From: Rubripirellula sp.
GTDB lineage: Bacteria > Planctomycetota > Planctomycetia > Pirellulales > Pirellulaceae
NCBI GenBank assembly: GCA_028823035.1
Contig: JAPKCI010000007.1
Coordinates: forward strand, 1-64,000
DNA length: 64,000 bases
Direction: 5' to 3'
In this document: in pieces, positions 8,811 to 18,444 of the stretch
How the letters are laid out: each line of letters opens with the position of its first letter
How positions within the stretch are numbered: the first letter of the stretch is position 1
The notes under the pieces: generated by a model
The model's input: only the letters and a program-made list of their open reading frames with translations
Databases searched by the model: none
What the model was told of the DNA's origin: nothing
Translations under genes and position numbers: made by a program

Positions 8811-10334
8811 ATGGTGGAGAATCTTGAAATCGACGAACCGGAGATTTCGGATGTATCGTTGAGGTTCCTGCGCCAGCGTTGGTACAGGCAGATTTGGGGT
8901 AATTGGGGGTGTACTGGTCTTGGGAACTCGCGTTTCTTGCTGTTGTTGCTGGGTGTTGGATGCCAGTGTGCGACCCTCTGGATTACGTTGCCGCTGTGGA
9001 GCGTCCGCGCCGAACCGCCGAATTTGCCTACGTTTTCTGTGCCGGACGTCGATTTCGTTTGGCCGTTATTTCTTTCGTTAGTTCTGACCATTGCGCTGCC
9101 CCGTCCAGGAATGACGCTGCATTGGGTTTTGCTGATCATTGCGGCGGTCTTTGATCAATACCGTTTGCAGCCACAGTTTTTTGCGATCGCTGTTTTAATG
9201 TCAGCATGCGTGTGGCCGTCGTGGCAGTATTTTGCTCGTTGGTTTTTGGTATCGACTTGGCTTTGGGCGGGATTGCACAAGTTGTTATCCGCGGATTGGT
9301 ATGGGCATGCGTCCTATTTGTTGGTTCAGCGTGCGGGGTTTCCCGAGCCAGAACACATTTACATTCCCGTTGCAGTCACGGTGGCATTTGTTGAAATTGC
9401 TGTTGGGTTGGCGGGATGTTTCCGTCCCCGATGGGCTGCGATTGCCTGTATCCCGCTGCATCTGGGCATTGTGTTGACGTTGTCGCCTCTCATGCTCGAC
9501 TGGAATGCAAGTGTTATTCCGTGGAATTTGGCCATGGCGGCTATTGCCAGTTGGGTCATGTGGACGACGGTTACGGTCATTCCTCAGGGACGGTGGCAGT
9601 GGGCGACAGCGATGGCGTGGTTGCTGTGTCCTTTGGGGTTCTTTGTTGGTTGGCTGGATCACGGTTTTAGTGGTGTGTTGTATTCTGATTCGCTTCCGCG
9701 GGGTCAGATCACATCAATTGATGGGCCGCGTAAAATTAGGGGCTGGGGAGATTTGAAAGTTCCCTTTCCCAACGAGAGACGGACGCTGCGAATGTTCTTT
9801 GAACGGGCTGGTGTTCCAGGCGATTTTTTGCACATTGCAGATCCACGTCTGTTGCTTGATGACCAGTATTTTGTGCTGGACGAAAAACACAACGCGGTCG
9901 AGATTACGGCGGATGAGTTTAATGAGGGCAGTGTTGGGATTCGCTCAGGACCTAAATTTGGCATGGGGCTTGATGAGTTGCGATCCATTTTTGCTCTACG
10001 TCAGGCGGGAGTCAGGATGTTGAGCGAAGCACAGGGATTGCCAATCTACGCAGTGGAATTTAGTGCAGATAATTTCGATTCACGTCTGTTAATCGCTTTG
10101 CGAGGCCTGCCAAATCTTCGCCAGGTGCAACTGTCGGGGACGTCGGTGACCGACGATGATATGCGTCATATTGGGGCGTTGCGAATGCTAACGGGGGTGG
10201 GACTCGATCAGACTGCAATCACTGACGCCGGGCTTGGTTCATTGAAATCTCTTCGGTATCTGGTTCATGTTGAGTGCGAGGGGACGCAGATCACGAAAGG
10301 TGGTCTGAAAGGAGTTCTCAAAGACCCGCGTTAG
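8811..10334 (+). CDS. Multi-pass membrane protein with leucine-rich C-terminus
   Basis: A 507-residue protein from the ATG at 8811 (GGAA lies five to six bases upstream); a GTG at 8727 would add 28 residues. The N-terminal half has about eight hydrophobic segments, including a WLWAGLHKLLSADWYGHASY region reminiscent of HTTM or DoxX/MauE-type membrane proteins. The soluble C-terminal part ends in leucine-rich repeats of the type LPNLRQVQLSGTSVTDDDMRHIGALRML and LKSLRYLVHVECEGTQITKGGL. Membrane topology and repeats are visible; function is unknown. The join of a membrane module to LRRs suggests a binding surface held at the membrane. It is separated from neighbours by long gaps and is probably a single-gene unit. 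Confidence 0.75.
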   Translation: MVENLEIDEPEISDVSLRFLRQRWYRQIWGNWGCTGLGNSRFLLLLLGVGCQCATLWITLPLWSVRAEPPNLPTFSVPDVDFVWPLFLSLVLTIALPRPGMTLHWVLLIIAAVFDQYRLQPQFFAIAVLMSACVWPSWQYFARWFLVSTWLWAGLHKLLSADWYGHASYLLVQRAGFPEPEHIYIPVAVTVAFVEIAVGLAGCFRPRWAAIACIPLHLGIVLTLSPLMLDWNASVIPWNLAMAAIASWVMWTTVTVIPQGRWQWATAMAWLLCPLGFFVGWLDHGFSGVLYSDSLPRGQITSIDGPRKIRGWGDLKVPFPNERRTLRMFFERAGVPGDFLHIADPRLLLDDQYFVLDEKHNAVEITADEFNEGSVGIRSGPKFGMGLDELRSIFALRQAGVRMLSEAQGLPIYAVEFSADNFDSRLLIALRGLPNLRQVQLSGTSVTDDDMRHIGALRMLTGVGLDQTAITDAGLGSLKSLRYLVHVECEGTQITKGGLKGVLKDPR

Positions 10335-10682
10335 AACACTCACGCCGGTGCTGTTGCATCTGAAAGCTGAAAGCTGAAAGCTGGGGGCGGGCGCGGAGAT
10401 CTTCGATGACGCGATTCTGATGCGTGCAGATTGGGTACCACCGGGGTGAACTGATTTGGGTTTCGGCAATGAATTGCAGGCGAACTGCGTGTACGAGCCG
10501 GCTGGATGTAATAGAATGTGAGCTTGCCGGGTACACTTGGGTCGTAGTTTTGATCATAATTCTGGACCGACATACCGAAAATACCTGCCTGCCGCGAAAT
10601 TGGCCGATAGCGATTTGCGATTGCCTCATTCGCGGTGACTGATTCCCATGGCTCTCAGCCTTCCCTTCTTGAAATGCCCCTG
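10335..10682. other. Intergenic region with 7-bp microrepeat
   Basis: Holds three copies of ctgaaag at 10360-10380. No convincing gene. A possible longer start for the downstream cytochrome gene lies at 10635 or 10674. Confidence 0.5.
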
Positions 10683-13600
10683 ATGATGCGAATTGTATTT
10701 CCTGTCTTTACTGCAATGTTTTGCTTGGGTAGCGTCTTACAGGCGCAGGTTTACGACACCCCCGAGAAGGCTCAGCAGGATTCTGACTTTGCCTTGCAGG
10801 GTGAATACTCCGATACCACTCGGGGCTTGCAAGCCATTGCTCAGGGGGATGGTGATTTTATCGTTGTGGTTTACACCGACGGATTGCCCGGTGCAGGGTG
10901 GAATGGCAAAGACAAACAACAGCTTGAACTCGATGCTGAACAGCTCGAAGCGATGGTGAGCAATTTTAAGCGTGTGGAACGAAAAAGTCCCACGCTTGGG
11001 GCAGCGCCGCCAACGGGTGCCGTTGTTCTTTTTGATGGTAGCCCCGAATCACTCAAGCAACACTGGAAGGAAGGAGCCCGGATTACAGAAGACGGGTTGC
11101 TGATGGAGGGATGTACGAGCACGGACACTTTTGGTGACTATTCAATGCACCTTGAGTTTCGCCTGCCCTTCATGCCCAAGGCTCGCGGCCAGGGGAGAGG
11201 AAATAGCGGGCTGTACCATCAGGGTCGTTACGAGACGCAGGTGTTGGATTCGTTCGGGCTAGAGGGCAAGAACAACGAGACCGGTGGACTTTATTCCATC
11301 CGCGATCCTGATCTCAACATGTGCCTGCCACCGCTGGTTTGGCAAACGTACGATGTTGATTTCACTGCGGCGCGGTTCGATGCCGAGGGGAAAAAGCTAT
11401 CGAACGCAAAGATCACGGTAAAGTTGAATGGTGTGGTCGTTCACCGGGATGTGGAGCTTCCCCGTACAACCACTGCCGCGCCTGTCAAAGAAGGAAAATC
11501 AGATGGACCGATTTATTTACAAAATCACGGCAACCCCGTTCGATTCCGAAATATCTGGGTTCGCCCGCGTGATATCGATGCCGAGGTTCGTAGACCGATC
11601 GTTCCATCCTTTGAACGCTTTCATGCCAATGGCAGTAAAGCAGGTGAAGGTGGGCGACTTTTGATTGGCGAATTGAATTGTGTTGCCTGCCATGCAGCGG
11701 ATGAATCTTATGTCGCGGCCATCCCGCCCAAACAGGCACCCATTTTGGACAAGGTAGGCCAACGACTGCACCCTGAATGGATGGTCGACTACATCGCCAA
11801 TCCGCATGAAATGAAGCCGGGTACAACGATGCCCGATTTGATGTCGGGGATGTCAGAGGAGCAGCGTGGGCAGGCAGCATTGGCGATTACTAATTTTTTG
11901 GTTGGTACCGATGTGATTGATTCAGGCGGAAAGGCTGGCAACACGGGGCAGGGCGAACGTCTGTTTCACGAGGCAGGCTGCGTTGCCTGCCACATGCCGC
12001 GTGATGGCAGGAAGGCATCCGCGGATACTTCGGTGCCGTTGGTGGGACTGGAAGACAAATACAGCCGTGAGAGTTTGGAAAAATTTCTGAAGGATCCTCT
12101 TGCAGTGCGTGCATCGGGTCGCATGCCCCAAATTGAACTGGGAGGGGACAACTGGCGGCATGTGGCGCAGTATCTGACAGGTGATGAGGGGGTCGCGATT
12201 GGAAGTAAACGCGACTTGCCAAAGGATCCGAATATGAAATTCTCGGCTTATTTTGTCGGCGTGGACAAAATGCCGGACCTGAGCAAGATGGATCCGGACA
12301 AAACAGGCGTTTCTCGGGGGCTGGATATAGGCGTTGGCGGCAGAAATGAAAATGTTGTGATCAGTTACGAGGGATTCCTGCCCATTAAGACGGCTGGCAA
12401 GTACAGCTTTCGACTCGGTTCGGATGACGGGAGCATGCTGTATCTAGATGGTAAGAAATTGATTGATAATGACGGAGTGCATCCCAATACGTCCAAGGAG
12501 GCCAGCCTTGATCTTTCACTGGGACTTCATGCGATTCGTGTTGATTGGTTCGAGAAGAGTGGCGAAGAAGCGTTGGCTCTGGATTGGGCAGGCCCTGGGA
12601 TCAAGTCCGGTGGTATCGACAAAGCAATTGTGATGACCCGGGACCCAGCAGACGTTCCTGTGAAGGAAGAACCTGTTGTAGTTGATCCTGAAAAGTTCGC
12701 CTTTGACATTGCGCTCGTCGATCAGGGTCGTGAACTGTTTTCCTCACTCGGATGCGCAGCCTGTCACCTGAAAACCGATGGTGGCAAGCCGGTTCAATCC
12801 ACGCTCAAGGCTCCACAGCTTGCCGATTGCTCGGCAGGAAGTGGTTGCCTGGCCGAGTCAGTTGAAAAATCAGTCCCCAACTACGATCTGACCGCCATCC
12901 AGAACGATGCGATAGCGGTGGCCTTGCGAGTGGGCCAGCCCAGCGGTCAACCGACCGCTGACATGCAACTGGATCATACGATGGCGTCGTTGAACTGTTA
13001 TGCCTGTCACGTACGGGATGGTAAGGGTGGCCCCGAGTCCGATCGCAATGGGTTGTTTGTTAGCGCCATTCCGGAGATGGGTGATGAAGGGCGTCTGCCT
13101 CCAACTCTTGATGGCGTCGGAGACAAACTTCGCAAGGACTGGTTGAATCAGGTCGTCAGTAATGGCGACAAGAGCCGTCCCTACATGAAGACATACATGC
13201 CGAAGTTTGGAGCCCAGAACGCAGGGCAACTTGCCGGGCATTTTGCCGCGTTGGATAGCCGCAATGACGCCACTTTGAGCGACAGTTCGGAAACGCCGCA
13301 GCGTAAGGCATCCATGGGGCGGCAGTTGGTCGGAGCCAAGGGGTTGGCATGTGTCAGTTGCCATACCTACGGCAAGTTTAAATCGACTGGGATTCAAGCC
13401 ATCGCTCTGGATACCATGGCAACACGTATTCGCGAAGATTGGTTTCACCGGTACTTGCCTGATCCGCAACAGTACCGTCCCGGAACGAGAATGCCGACGG
13501 GATATCCGGAGGGAAAGAGCACGGTTGCCAATGTTTATGAGGGTGATCAGGCGAAGCAACTGGCAGCCATTTGGTCGTTTCTTGAAAAGGGTGCCAATGG

Positions 13601-14291
13601 CGGTGTCCCCGAAGGAATTGTCAGTGGCATGATCGAGCTGAAGCCCGAAGGTAAACCAGTCATCTATCGAAACTTCATCGAAGGTGTCACCGCACGCGGC
13701 ATTGCGGTCGGTTATCCTGAACGCGCTAACCTGTGCTGGGACGCTGATCGGATGGCACTGGCGCTGATTTGGCAGGATCGTTTTATTGATGCCGCCAAAC
13801 ATTGGGAAGGCCGCGGACAGGGAAGGCAGACTCCCCTCGGGGGTAGCGTTACCAAATTGGAAACGGTTGCTTCTGTTGCGGCGCTTGCGGATGCTGAAAC
13901 TGCCTGGCCCGACTCTGCGCCTAAGGAACGCGGTTACAAGTTCCTGGGGTATCGGCTTGATAAGCAGGGACGTCCTACTTTCCGTTATCGATTCAAGGAC
14001 GCGGAAGTTGAGGATACCCCGATCCCGGTCGCGGGTGAATTCAGCGGAACATTTGCACGACAAATCAAAGTCACACCAACCGGACAGAATGAGAAGGCCG
14101 GCATTTACTTCCGGGCCGGAAGTGGGACGATCGAGGCACTCGCTGACGGCTGGTTCCTGATCAATGATACGGTTCGGGTTCGCGTCGATTCGTCTGGCGC
14201 CGAACCCATTGTCCGCGATATTGGCGGCTCTTCTGAAATCCTGGTGCCGGTCAACGGCGCCACCACGATCACGCAACAAATTGCCTGGTAG
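10683..14291 (+). CDS. Secreted five-heme protein with DUF1080 and PA14 domains
   Basis: A 1202-residue protein from the ATG at 10683, chosen because the signal peptide MMRIVFPVFTAMFCLGSVLQAQ begins there; in-frame starts at 10635 and 10674 are possible. Order: N-terminal region, DUF1080 domain (about 113-297, opening VVLFDG), two cytochrome c segments with CVACH near 333 and 433, a PA14 domain (about 519-639, FRLGSDDGSMLYLDGKKLI), then CAACH near 691, CYACH near 772 and CVSCH near 890. A C-terminal region with GYPERANLCWDADRMAL follows. DUF1080 belongs to the glycoside-hydrolase-like 3-keto-disaccharide hydrolase group and PA14 binds glycans. The five CxxCH motifs predict covalent hemes and electron transfer. 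It is probably periplasmic or surface-bound, coupling sugar oxidation to electron flow with the next gene (inference). Confidence 0.92.
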   Translation: MMRIVFPVFTAMFCLGSVLQAQVYDTPEKAQQDSDFALQGEYSDTTRGLQAIAQGDGDFIVVVYTDGLPGAGWNGKDKQQLELDAEQLEAMVSNFKRVERKSPTLGAAPPTGAVVLFDGSPESLKQHWKEGARITEDGLLMEGCTSTDTFGDYSMHLEFRLPFMPKARGQGRGNSGLYHQGRYETQVLDSFGLEGKNNETGGLYSIRDPDLNMCLPPLVWQTYDVDFTAARFDAEGKKLSNAKITVKLNGVVVHRDVELPRTTTAAPVKEGKSDGPIYLQNHGNPVRFRNIWVRPRDIDAEVRRPIVPSFERFHANGSKAGEGGRLLIGELNCVACHAADESYVAAIPPKQAPILDKVGQRLHPEWMVDYIANPHEMKPGTTMPDLMSGMSEEQRGQAALAITNFLVGTDVIDSGGKAGNTGQGERLFHEAGCVACHMPRDGRKASADTSVPLVGLEDKYSRESLEKFLKDPLAVRASGRMPQIELGGDNWRHVAQYLTGDEGVAIGSKRDLPKDPNMKFSAYFVGVDKMPDLSKMDPDKTGVSRGLDIGVGGRNENVVISYEGFLPIKTAGKYSFRLGSDDGSMLYLDGKKLIDNDGVHPNTSKEASLDLSLGLHAIRVDWFEKSGEEALALDWAGPGIKSGGIDKAIVMTRDPADVPVKEEPVVVDPEKFAFDIALVDQGRELFSSLGCAACHLKTDGGKPVQSTLKAPQLADCSAGSGCLAESVEKSVPNYDLTAIQNDAIAVALRVGQPSGQPTADMQLDHTMASLNCYACHVRDGKGGPESDRNGLFVSAIPEMGDEGRLPPTLDGVGDKLRKDWLNQVVSNGDKSRPYMKTYMPKFGAQNAGQLAGHFAALDSRNDATLSDSSETPQRKASMGRQLVGAKGLACVSCHTYGKFKSTGIQAIALDTMATRIREDWFHRYLPDPQQYRPGTRMPTGYPEGKSTVANVYEGDQAKQLAAIWSFLEKGANGGVPEGIVSGMIELKPEGKPVIYRNFIEGVTARGIAVGYPERANLCWDADRMALALIWQDRFIDAAKHWEGRGQGRQTPLGGSVTKLETVASVAALADAETAWPDSAPKERGYKFLGYRLDKQGRPTFRYRFKDAEVEDTPIPVAGEFSGTFARQIKVTPTGQNEKAGIYFRAGSGTIEALADGWFLINDTVRVRVDSSGAEPIVRDIGGSSEILVPVNGATTITQQIAW

Positions 14292-14307
14292 CCCTGATTG
14301 AATAACT

Positions 14308-15777
14308 ATGCACCTGAAAATCTATCTCCCATTGCTGTTCTGTCTAATGGTCAGCCCGTTGGTTGCCCAAGATGTACCGACGGAATCTGATTATTACCCG
14401 ATCACACGCTTTGAAACTCCCGAAGGGGTTGTGCTGGAAGCCAGCGGCTTTCAGCTGATGCCTGATGGAAAAATGGCGGTTTGTTCACGCCGAGGTGAGA
14501 TCTGGATGATCAGTGATCCCAATGCCAAAGAGGTGAAGGCGAGTCAATTCAAACGCTTCGCGCATGGGTTGCACGAAACGTTGACCTTGGCCGAGCGTGA
14601 CGGTTGGCTGTACACAACCCAACGCTCCGACGTGTCACGATTGCGTGATTCCGACGGGGATGGTGAAGCTGACGAATTCGAGATCGTCAACGATGGTTGG
14701 GAAATATCCGGTGATTATCACGAGTATGCGTTCGGATCCAAGTTCGACAAGAACGGCGACATCTGGGTTGTGCTCTGTTTGACCGGATCCTTCAGCAGTC
14801 AGGTACCCTACCGAGGCTGGTGCGTGCGAGTGACTTCGAGTGGAGAAATGATTCCCACATGTAGCGGCGTGCGCTCGCCCGGTGGCATCGGAGCTAACCA
14901 TCTGGGTGACATGTTTTATACCGATAATCAGGGTCCATGGAACGGAACCTGCGGGTTGAAGCACCTTCCCGTTGGCAAGTTTGTCGGCCACCCAGGGGGC
15001 TTTGAGTGGTACAAACTGGCAGAGCCTTTCATGGGTGAAAGACCGGAAGAACCAAAGAGCGGTAGCCGGTTCATGACCGAGGCAAAACGTTTGCCTAAAT
15101 ACGAACCCCCTGCGATTCTGTTTCCCTACAACAAGATGGGCAAATCGGCTGCGGGTGTGACCTGTGACACGACCGGTGGGAAATTTGGACCGTTCGAGAA
15201 TCAAATGTTTGTCACCGACCAGTCCTACAGTACGGTGATGCGGTGCTTCCTGGAAAAGGTTCAAGGGCATTATCAGGGAGCCTGCTTTCCGTTCTTGGAA
15301 GACTTTGGCAGCGGGTCGCTCGGGTTGGAATTGACTGACAGTGGAAAGATGTTCGTCGGTGGAACGAACCGCGGGTGGGGCTCCAGAGGTCGTAAGCCGT
15401 TCGCGGTGGAACGAGTGGATTGGACCGGGAAGGTACCCTTCGAGATCCTTGAGATGCGAGCAAAGCCTGATGGTTTTGAACTGGTTTTCACTGAGCCCGT
15501 TGAGAAGGCTTCGGTTGAAAACACTGATTCCTATAAGATGACAACCTACACCTATATTTTCCAATCGTCCTACGGCAGCCCTGAAGTGGATCACACCATG
15601 CCAAAGATCAGTCGTGCAGTTGCCGGCGAAGATGGCAAAAGCGTGCGACTTTACGTAGACGGCTTGCAGGAAGGTCACCTACATGAGTTGCACTCGGATG
15701 GTGTGCGAGCTAGCAACGGTCTGCCGCTACTTCATAAGCAGGCCTACTACAATCTGAATTACATACCGCAACAGTGA
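14308..15777 (+). CDS. Secreted sorbosone-dehydrogenase-like propeller protein
   Basis: A 489-residue protein beginning 16 bases after the heme-protein stop, so very likely in one operon. It has a signal peptide ([21 protein letters not shown]) and a beta-propeller resembling the glucose/sorbosone dehydrogenase group that in planctomycetes sits beside or within cytochrome c proteins ([42 protein letters not shown]-type blades). A calcium-loop-like [11 protein letters not shown] lies near residue 113. If it binds PQQ it could oxidise a sugar and pass electrons to the adjacent multi-heme protein; cofactor binding cannot be proven from sequence. Confidence 0.82.
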   Translation: MHLKIYLPLLFCLMVSPLVAQDVPTESDYYPITRFETPEGVVLEASGFQLMPDGKMAVCSRRGEIWMISDPNAKEVKASQFKRFAHGLHETLTLAERDGWLYTTQRSDVSRLRDSDGDGEADEFEIVNDGWEISGDYHEYAFGSKFDKNGDIWVVLCLTGSFSSQVPYRGWCVRVTSSGEMIPTCSGVRSPGGIGANHLGDMFYTDNQGPWNGTCGLKHLPVGKFVGHPGGFEWYKLAEPFMGERPEEPKSGSRFMTEAKRLPKYEPPAILFPYNKMGKSAAGVTCDTTGGKFGPFENQMFVTDQSYSTVMRCFLEKVQGHYQGACFPFLEDFGSGSLGLELTDSGKMFVGGTNRGWGSRGRKPFAVERVDWTGKVPFEILEMRAKPDGFELVFTEPVEKASVENTDSYKMTTYTYIFQSSYGSPEVDHTMPKISRAVAGEDGKSVRLYVDGLQEGHLHELHSDGVRASNGLPLLHKQAYYNLNYIPQQ

Positions 15778-15932
15778 CTTTGCACGGAAAACTGAAAGCA
15801 GTCGCTGCTATTTCAGCATCTTGCGAAGCAGTGTCTCGTTAGGACTCTGAAGCAGGCATGGGGTTATCGGCAGGGTGGAATTAGGTAATTGACGGGTTGT
15901 TGCCTCAGGGTGCCTGCTTGTATCAGGAGGGG

Positions 15933-16026
15933 ATTGCGGCTTCCGCCCGACTCCAGTGTTCATTGCGGCTTCCGCCCGACCCCAGTGTTCATTGCGGCTT
16001 CCGCCCGACCCCAGTGTTCATTGCGG
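15933..16026. repeat. 29-bp tandem repeat
   Basis: Copies start at 15933, 15962 and 15991, with a truncated fourth at 16020. The unit begins attgcggcttccgcccgac. Copies are near identical (one C/T change), suggesting recent expansion. Intergenic, 130 bp upstream of a small membrane-protein gene. Confidence 0.92.
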
Positions 16027-16055
16027 AATCGATCACTGAGGAATCGATCACTGAA
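16026..16055. repeat. 15-bp direct duplication
   Basis: Two abutting copies of gaatcgatcactga plus one base, directly following the 29-bp array. Confidence 0.9.
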
Positions 16056-16161
16056 TCAAGGATCGCACGTTGGGTGATGTGGTAAGCTTGTTACGTTGTG
16101 GCGGAGTGTTGCGGCCGATTGATGTCGGGCAATGCGGATACCCGAGTTGGGAGTTTGAAGG

Positions 16162-16569
16162 ATGAGTGATGAGCAGGAGACGGGGTCAGAAGAAGAGCCC
16201 GTGGCGAAGAAACTTGTGACGGTGGACCGACTGACGCGGGATCGTCAACGGCGTGAGGAGAAGAGCAAGGGGGCTCTTGAACGTCCGACTGATGTGACTG
16301 CCAAGGTCTTTCTATTCCAGTTGTACATAGGCTATCGTATTTTCGGATTTGCAACGCTGCTGTGTCTGATACTCGGCATCGCGAGCATTTTCATTGATTA
16401 CACCGATATCCCGCTCCTCGCGGATTTTGGGTTCAAACCTTTCATTGCCTGCCTGATTGCCTATGTGTGGTTGAAAGTCGCGCGGACCCAAATAGGTCTT
16501 GCGTTAGATACTAACGGCACCTTCAAGGATATCCAGAACGGAGTCCATGAGTTGAGGTCTCGCGATTGA
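16162..16569 (+). CDS. Small two-helix membrane protein, unknown function
   Basis: A 135-residue protein. The first 45 residues are charged and probably cytoplasmic (acidic, then KKLVTVDRLTRDRQRREEKSK). Two hydrophobic helices follow at about 57-78 and 91-106, then a polar tail. GGGAG at 16149-16153 lies eight bases before the ATG and supports the start. No family is recognised. It precedes the ligase gene by 60 bp and could be cotranscribed with it. Confidence 0.7.
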   Translation: MSDEQETGSEEEPVAKKLVTVDRLTRDRQRREEKSKGALERPTDVTAKVFLFQLYIGYRIFGFATLLCLILGIASIFIDYTDIPLLADFGFKPFIACLIAYVWLKVARTQIGLALDTNGTFKDIQNGVHELRSRD

Positions 16570-16629
16570 ACGCGTCAATATTTCGATCAAATCCCTTTTG
16601 ATTGTCACCCTCTGTGATTCCCGAGAAAC

Positions 16630-18156
16630 ATGCTCGACCAACTACTCGCCCCTATACTCAATACAGATCCAGATCGGACGGTGCTTGAAGTTCACGGCCG
16701 TAGTTGGTCGGCAAAGCAGTTGGAAGGCGATGCAAACCGGCTCACAAACGGTCTGCGACGCATGGGCGTGCAGCCGATTGATCGCGTTGCGGTGCTGCTA
16801 CCCAATTGCCAGGAAACAGTGGTTACGTACCTTGCCTGTTTTAAAGGCAACTTCGTTATCGTTCCTTTGGACTACCGACATCATGCAGCGCAGATTCGAT
16901 ATGCGATGAATCACAGCGGTGCAAGTGTGTTGATTGTTCACCACGATCGGATTGAGGACCTTCAGGAGGAAGGTGTACTTGTTGCGGTGGATCAGGTGGT
17001 GACCGTCGCGCGTACAGGCGAAGATGACTATCAGCATTTTCATGAATTGGTACAGGGGGCGTCGGACGAGGCTCCTGAGGTAGTGTTTGAGGCAGATGAT
17101 CTTTCAGTGATGATTTACACTTCCGGCACAACTGCCAGACCCAAGGGCGTAACGCTGACGCGGGCGGCAGTTGTAGCGGGAGTGAAAAAGTATCTCACTC
17201 GGGTTCCGCTCAATGGTGATGATGTTGCGCTGATCGCAGCGCCGATTACACGTCCGATGGCGTTGCGAAGTCAGTTGCTGCCCATCCTGCATGCAGGCGG
17301 TTGTGCTTCGCTGATCGCGGGTTTTGAGGTGGATGCTTACATCGAAGCGTTGAAAAATCCCCCCAGTAAGACCTTCTTGGCGTTACTGCCCGGAGCCCTG
17401 TCTCAGTTGTTGGCTCATCCGGCGATTGGTGATTGCGATTTCGGTTCCCTTCGAATTTGTGTTGTTGGGGGTGACCGCGTCCCGGAAAAATTGCACGAGT
17501 CTTTCCTGAATTTGACCGGTGTGCAGTTAACGGAACAGTGTGGATCCTCCGAGGTGGGCGCCTACTCCTTGAATCCACCCTTTGGCAGAAAGAAACTCGG
17601 TTCGATTGGCTTGCCTATGTACGGGGCACAGGTCTGCATCTTGACGCCCGAGGGTGACGATGTACCAGACGGGCACACGGGCGAGATCGTTGTCAGTAGT
17701 CCCTTGATGATGGATGGCTACTGGAACGATACTGCCTTGACCCGCAAGACGCTTCACAACGGCTGGGTTCGTACCGGGGATTTGGGCAAATTTGACGACG
17801 ATGGATATTTGTGGTTCATGGGACGGAAAAAAGACATGATCGTCTGCGGTGGCAGTAATGTGTCTCCGATTGAGGTTGAGTCGGTGCTTCTGAATCATCC
17901 GTCGGTGGCAGAAGCTTGCGTTTATGGGTTAACGGAATGTGATGGCAGCGAAGAAGTGCATGCCTGTGTAACCAGCCACGGGCAAGCCGAGCAAGCGAGT
18001 GAGGAAGAGTTGAGGGCTTATGCAGGTCAGCATCTTGCTCAGTACATGGTTCCGCGAAGGATTCAGTACATCGAGGAAATGCCGCGTAAGGGCGCGGGGA
18101 AAATCGATAGAGAGCGACTGCGGATGCGAGACGAGACGGGGCTGCACGATCTGTAG
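16630..18156 (+). CDS. AMP-dependent acyl-CoA synthetase/ligase family
   Basis: A 508-residue class I adenylate-forming enzyme of usual length. The AMP-binding P-loop is YTSGTTARPKG (about residues 163-173). The later TGDLGKFDDDGYLWFMGRKKDMI segment holds the hinge and ribose-binding Asp, and the C-terminal PRKGAGKIDRERL carries the catalytic lysine. It activates a carboxylic acid as acyl-AMP and probably transfers it to CoA or a carrier. The acid substrate is not evident. No thiolation domain is attached. It has no signal peptide and is cytoplasmic. Confidence 0.9.
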   Translation: MLDQLLAPILNTDPDRTVLEVHGRSWSAKQLEGDANRLTNGLRRMGVQPIDRVAVLLPNCQETVVTYLACFKGNFVIVPLDYRHHAAQIRYAMNHSGASVLIVHHDRIEDLQEEGVLVAVDQVVTVARTGEDDYQHFHELVQGASDEAPEVVFEADDLSVMIYTSGTTARPKGVTLTRAAVVAGVKKYLTRVPLNGDDVALIAAPITRPMALRSQLLPILHAGGCASLIAGFEVDAYIEALKNPPSKTFLALLPGALSQLLAHPAIGDCDFGSLRICVVGGDRVPEKLHESFLNLTGVQLTEQCGSSEVGAYSLNPPFGRKKLGSIGLPMYGAQVCILTPEGDDVPDGHTGEIVVSSPLMMDGYWNDTALTRKTLHNGWVRTGDLGKFDDDGYLWFMGRKKDMIVCGGSNVSPIEVESVLLNHPSVAEACVYGLTECDGSEEVHACVTSHGQAEQASEEELRAYAGQHLAQYMVPRRIQYIEEMPRKGAGKIDRERLRMRDETGLHDL

Positions 18157-18237
18157 TGGACCGCACCCGCATTTCGCGACATGAGAATGATACCTGCAAC
18201 GCCGTTGACGGTTGGTTTGAAATCGCCCGGCGGGTAG

Positions 18238-18297
18238 TTTAGCGACTGGCAGTTTGGCGACTGGCAGTTTGGCGTCTGGAAGTTTGGCGACTGGAAG
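18238..18297. repeat. 15-bp tandem repeat, four copies
   Basis: Four consecutive units of the type tttggcgactggcag, with single-base differences between copies. They lie between the convergent ligase and DUF1559 genes. Confidence 0.92.
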
Positions 18298-18379
18298 GCA
18301 AGCCTGCGGAATTGACTCGAATCGAGACCCGTCCCCTTCTTTCTTACGACTTGCGCCTCAGGCCGAACCAACCGAGCAC

Positions 18380-18414
18380 AAAAAACCTCCTCCGCATACA
18401 CGGAGGAGGCTCGG
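18380..18414 (-). terminator. Rho-independent terminator of DUF1559 gene
   Basis: On the minus strand a 9-bp GC-rich stem (cctcctccg, loop tgtatg, cggaggagg) is followed by six T, about 35 bases after the DUF1559 stop codon. The flanking ccgag/ctcgg can extend the pairing. Confidence 0.9.
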
Positions 18415-18444
18415 AAAATCATCTTGTGATTTCGGTCAGCCGAG

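Noticed and set aside
12870-14279. 469-codon minus-strand frame
   Set aside because: It is antisense to the heme-protein gene, whose five CxxCH motifs and domains prove the plus-strand reading; the antisense product shows no family.
14635-15678. 347-codon minus-strand frame
   Set aside because: Antisense shadow of the sorbosone-dehydrogenase-like gene with no recognisable motif.
15933-16026. Possible CRISPR array
   Set aside because: The 29-bp copies are directly adjacent with no unique spacers, so this is a simple tandem repeat.
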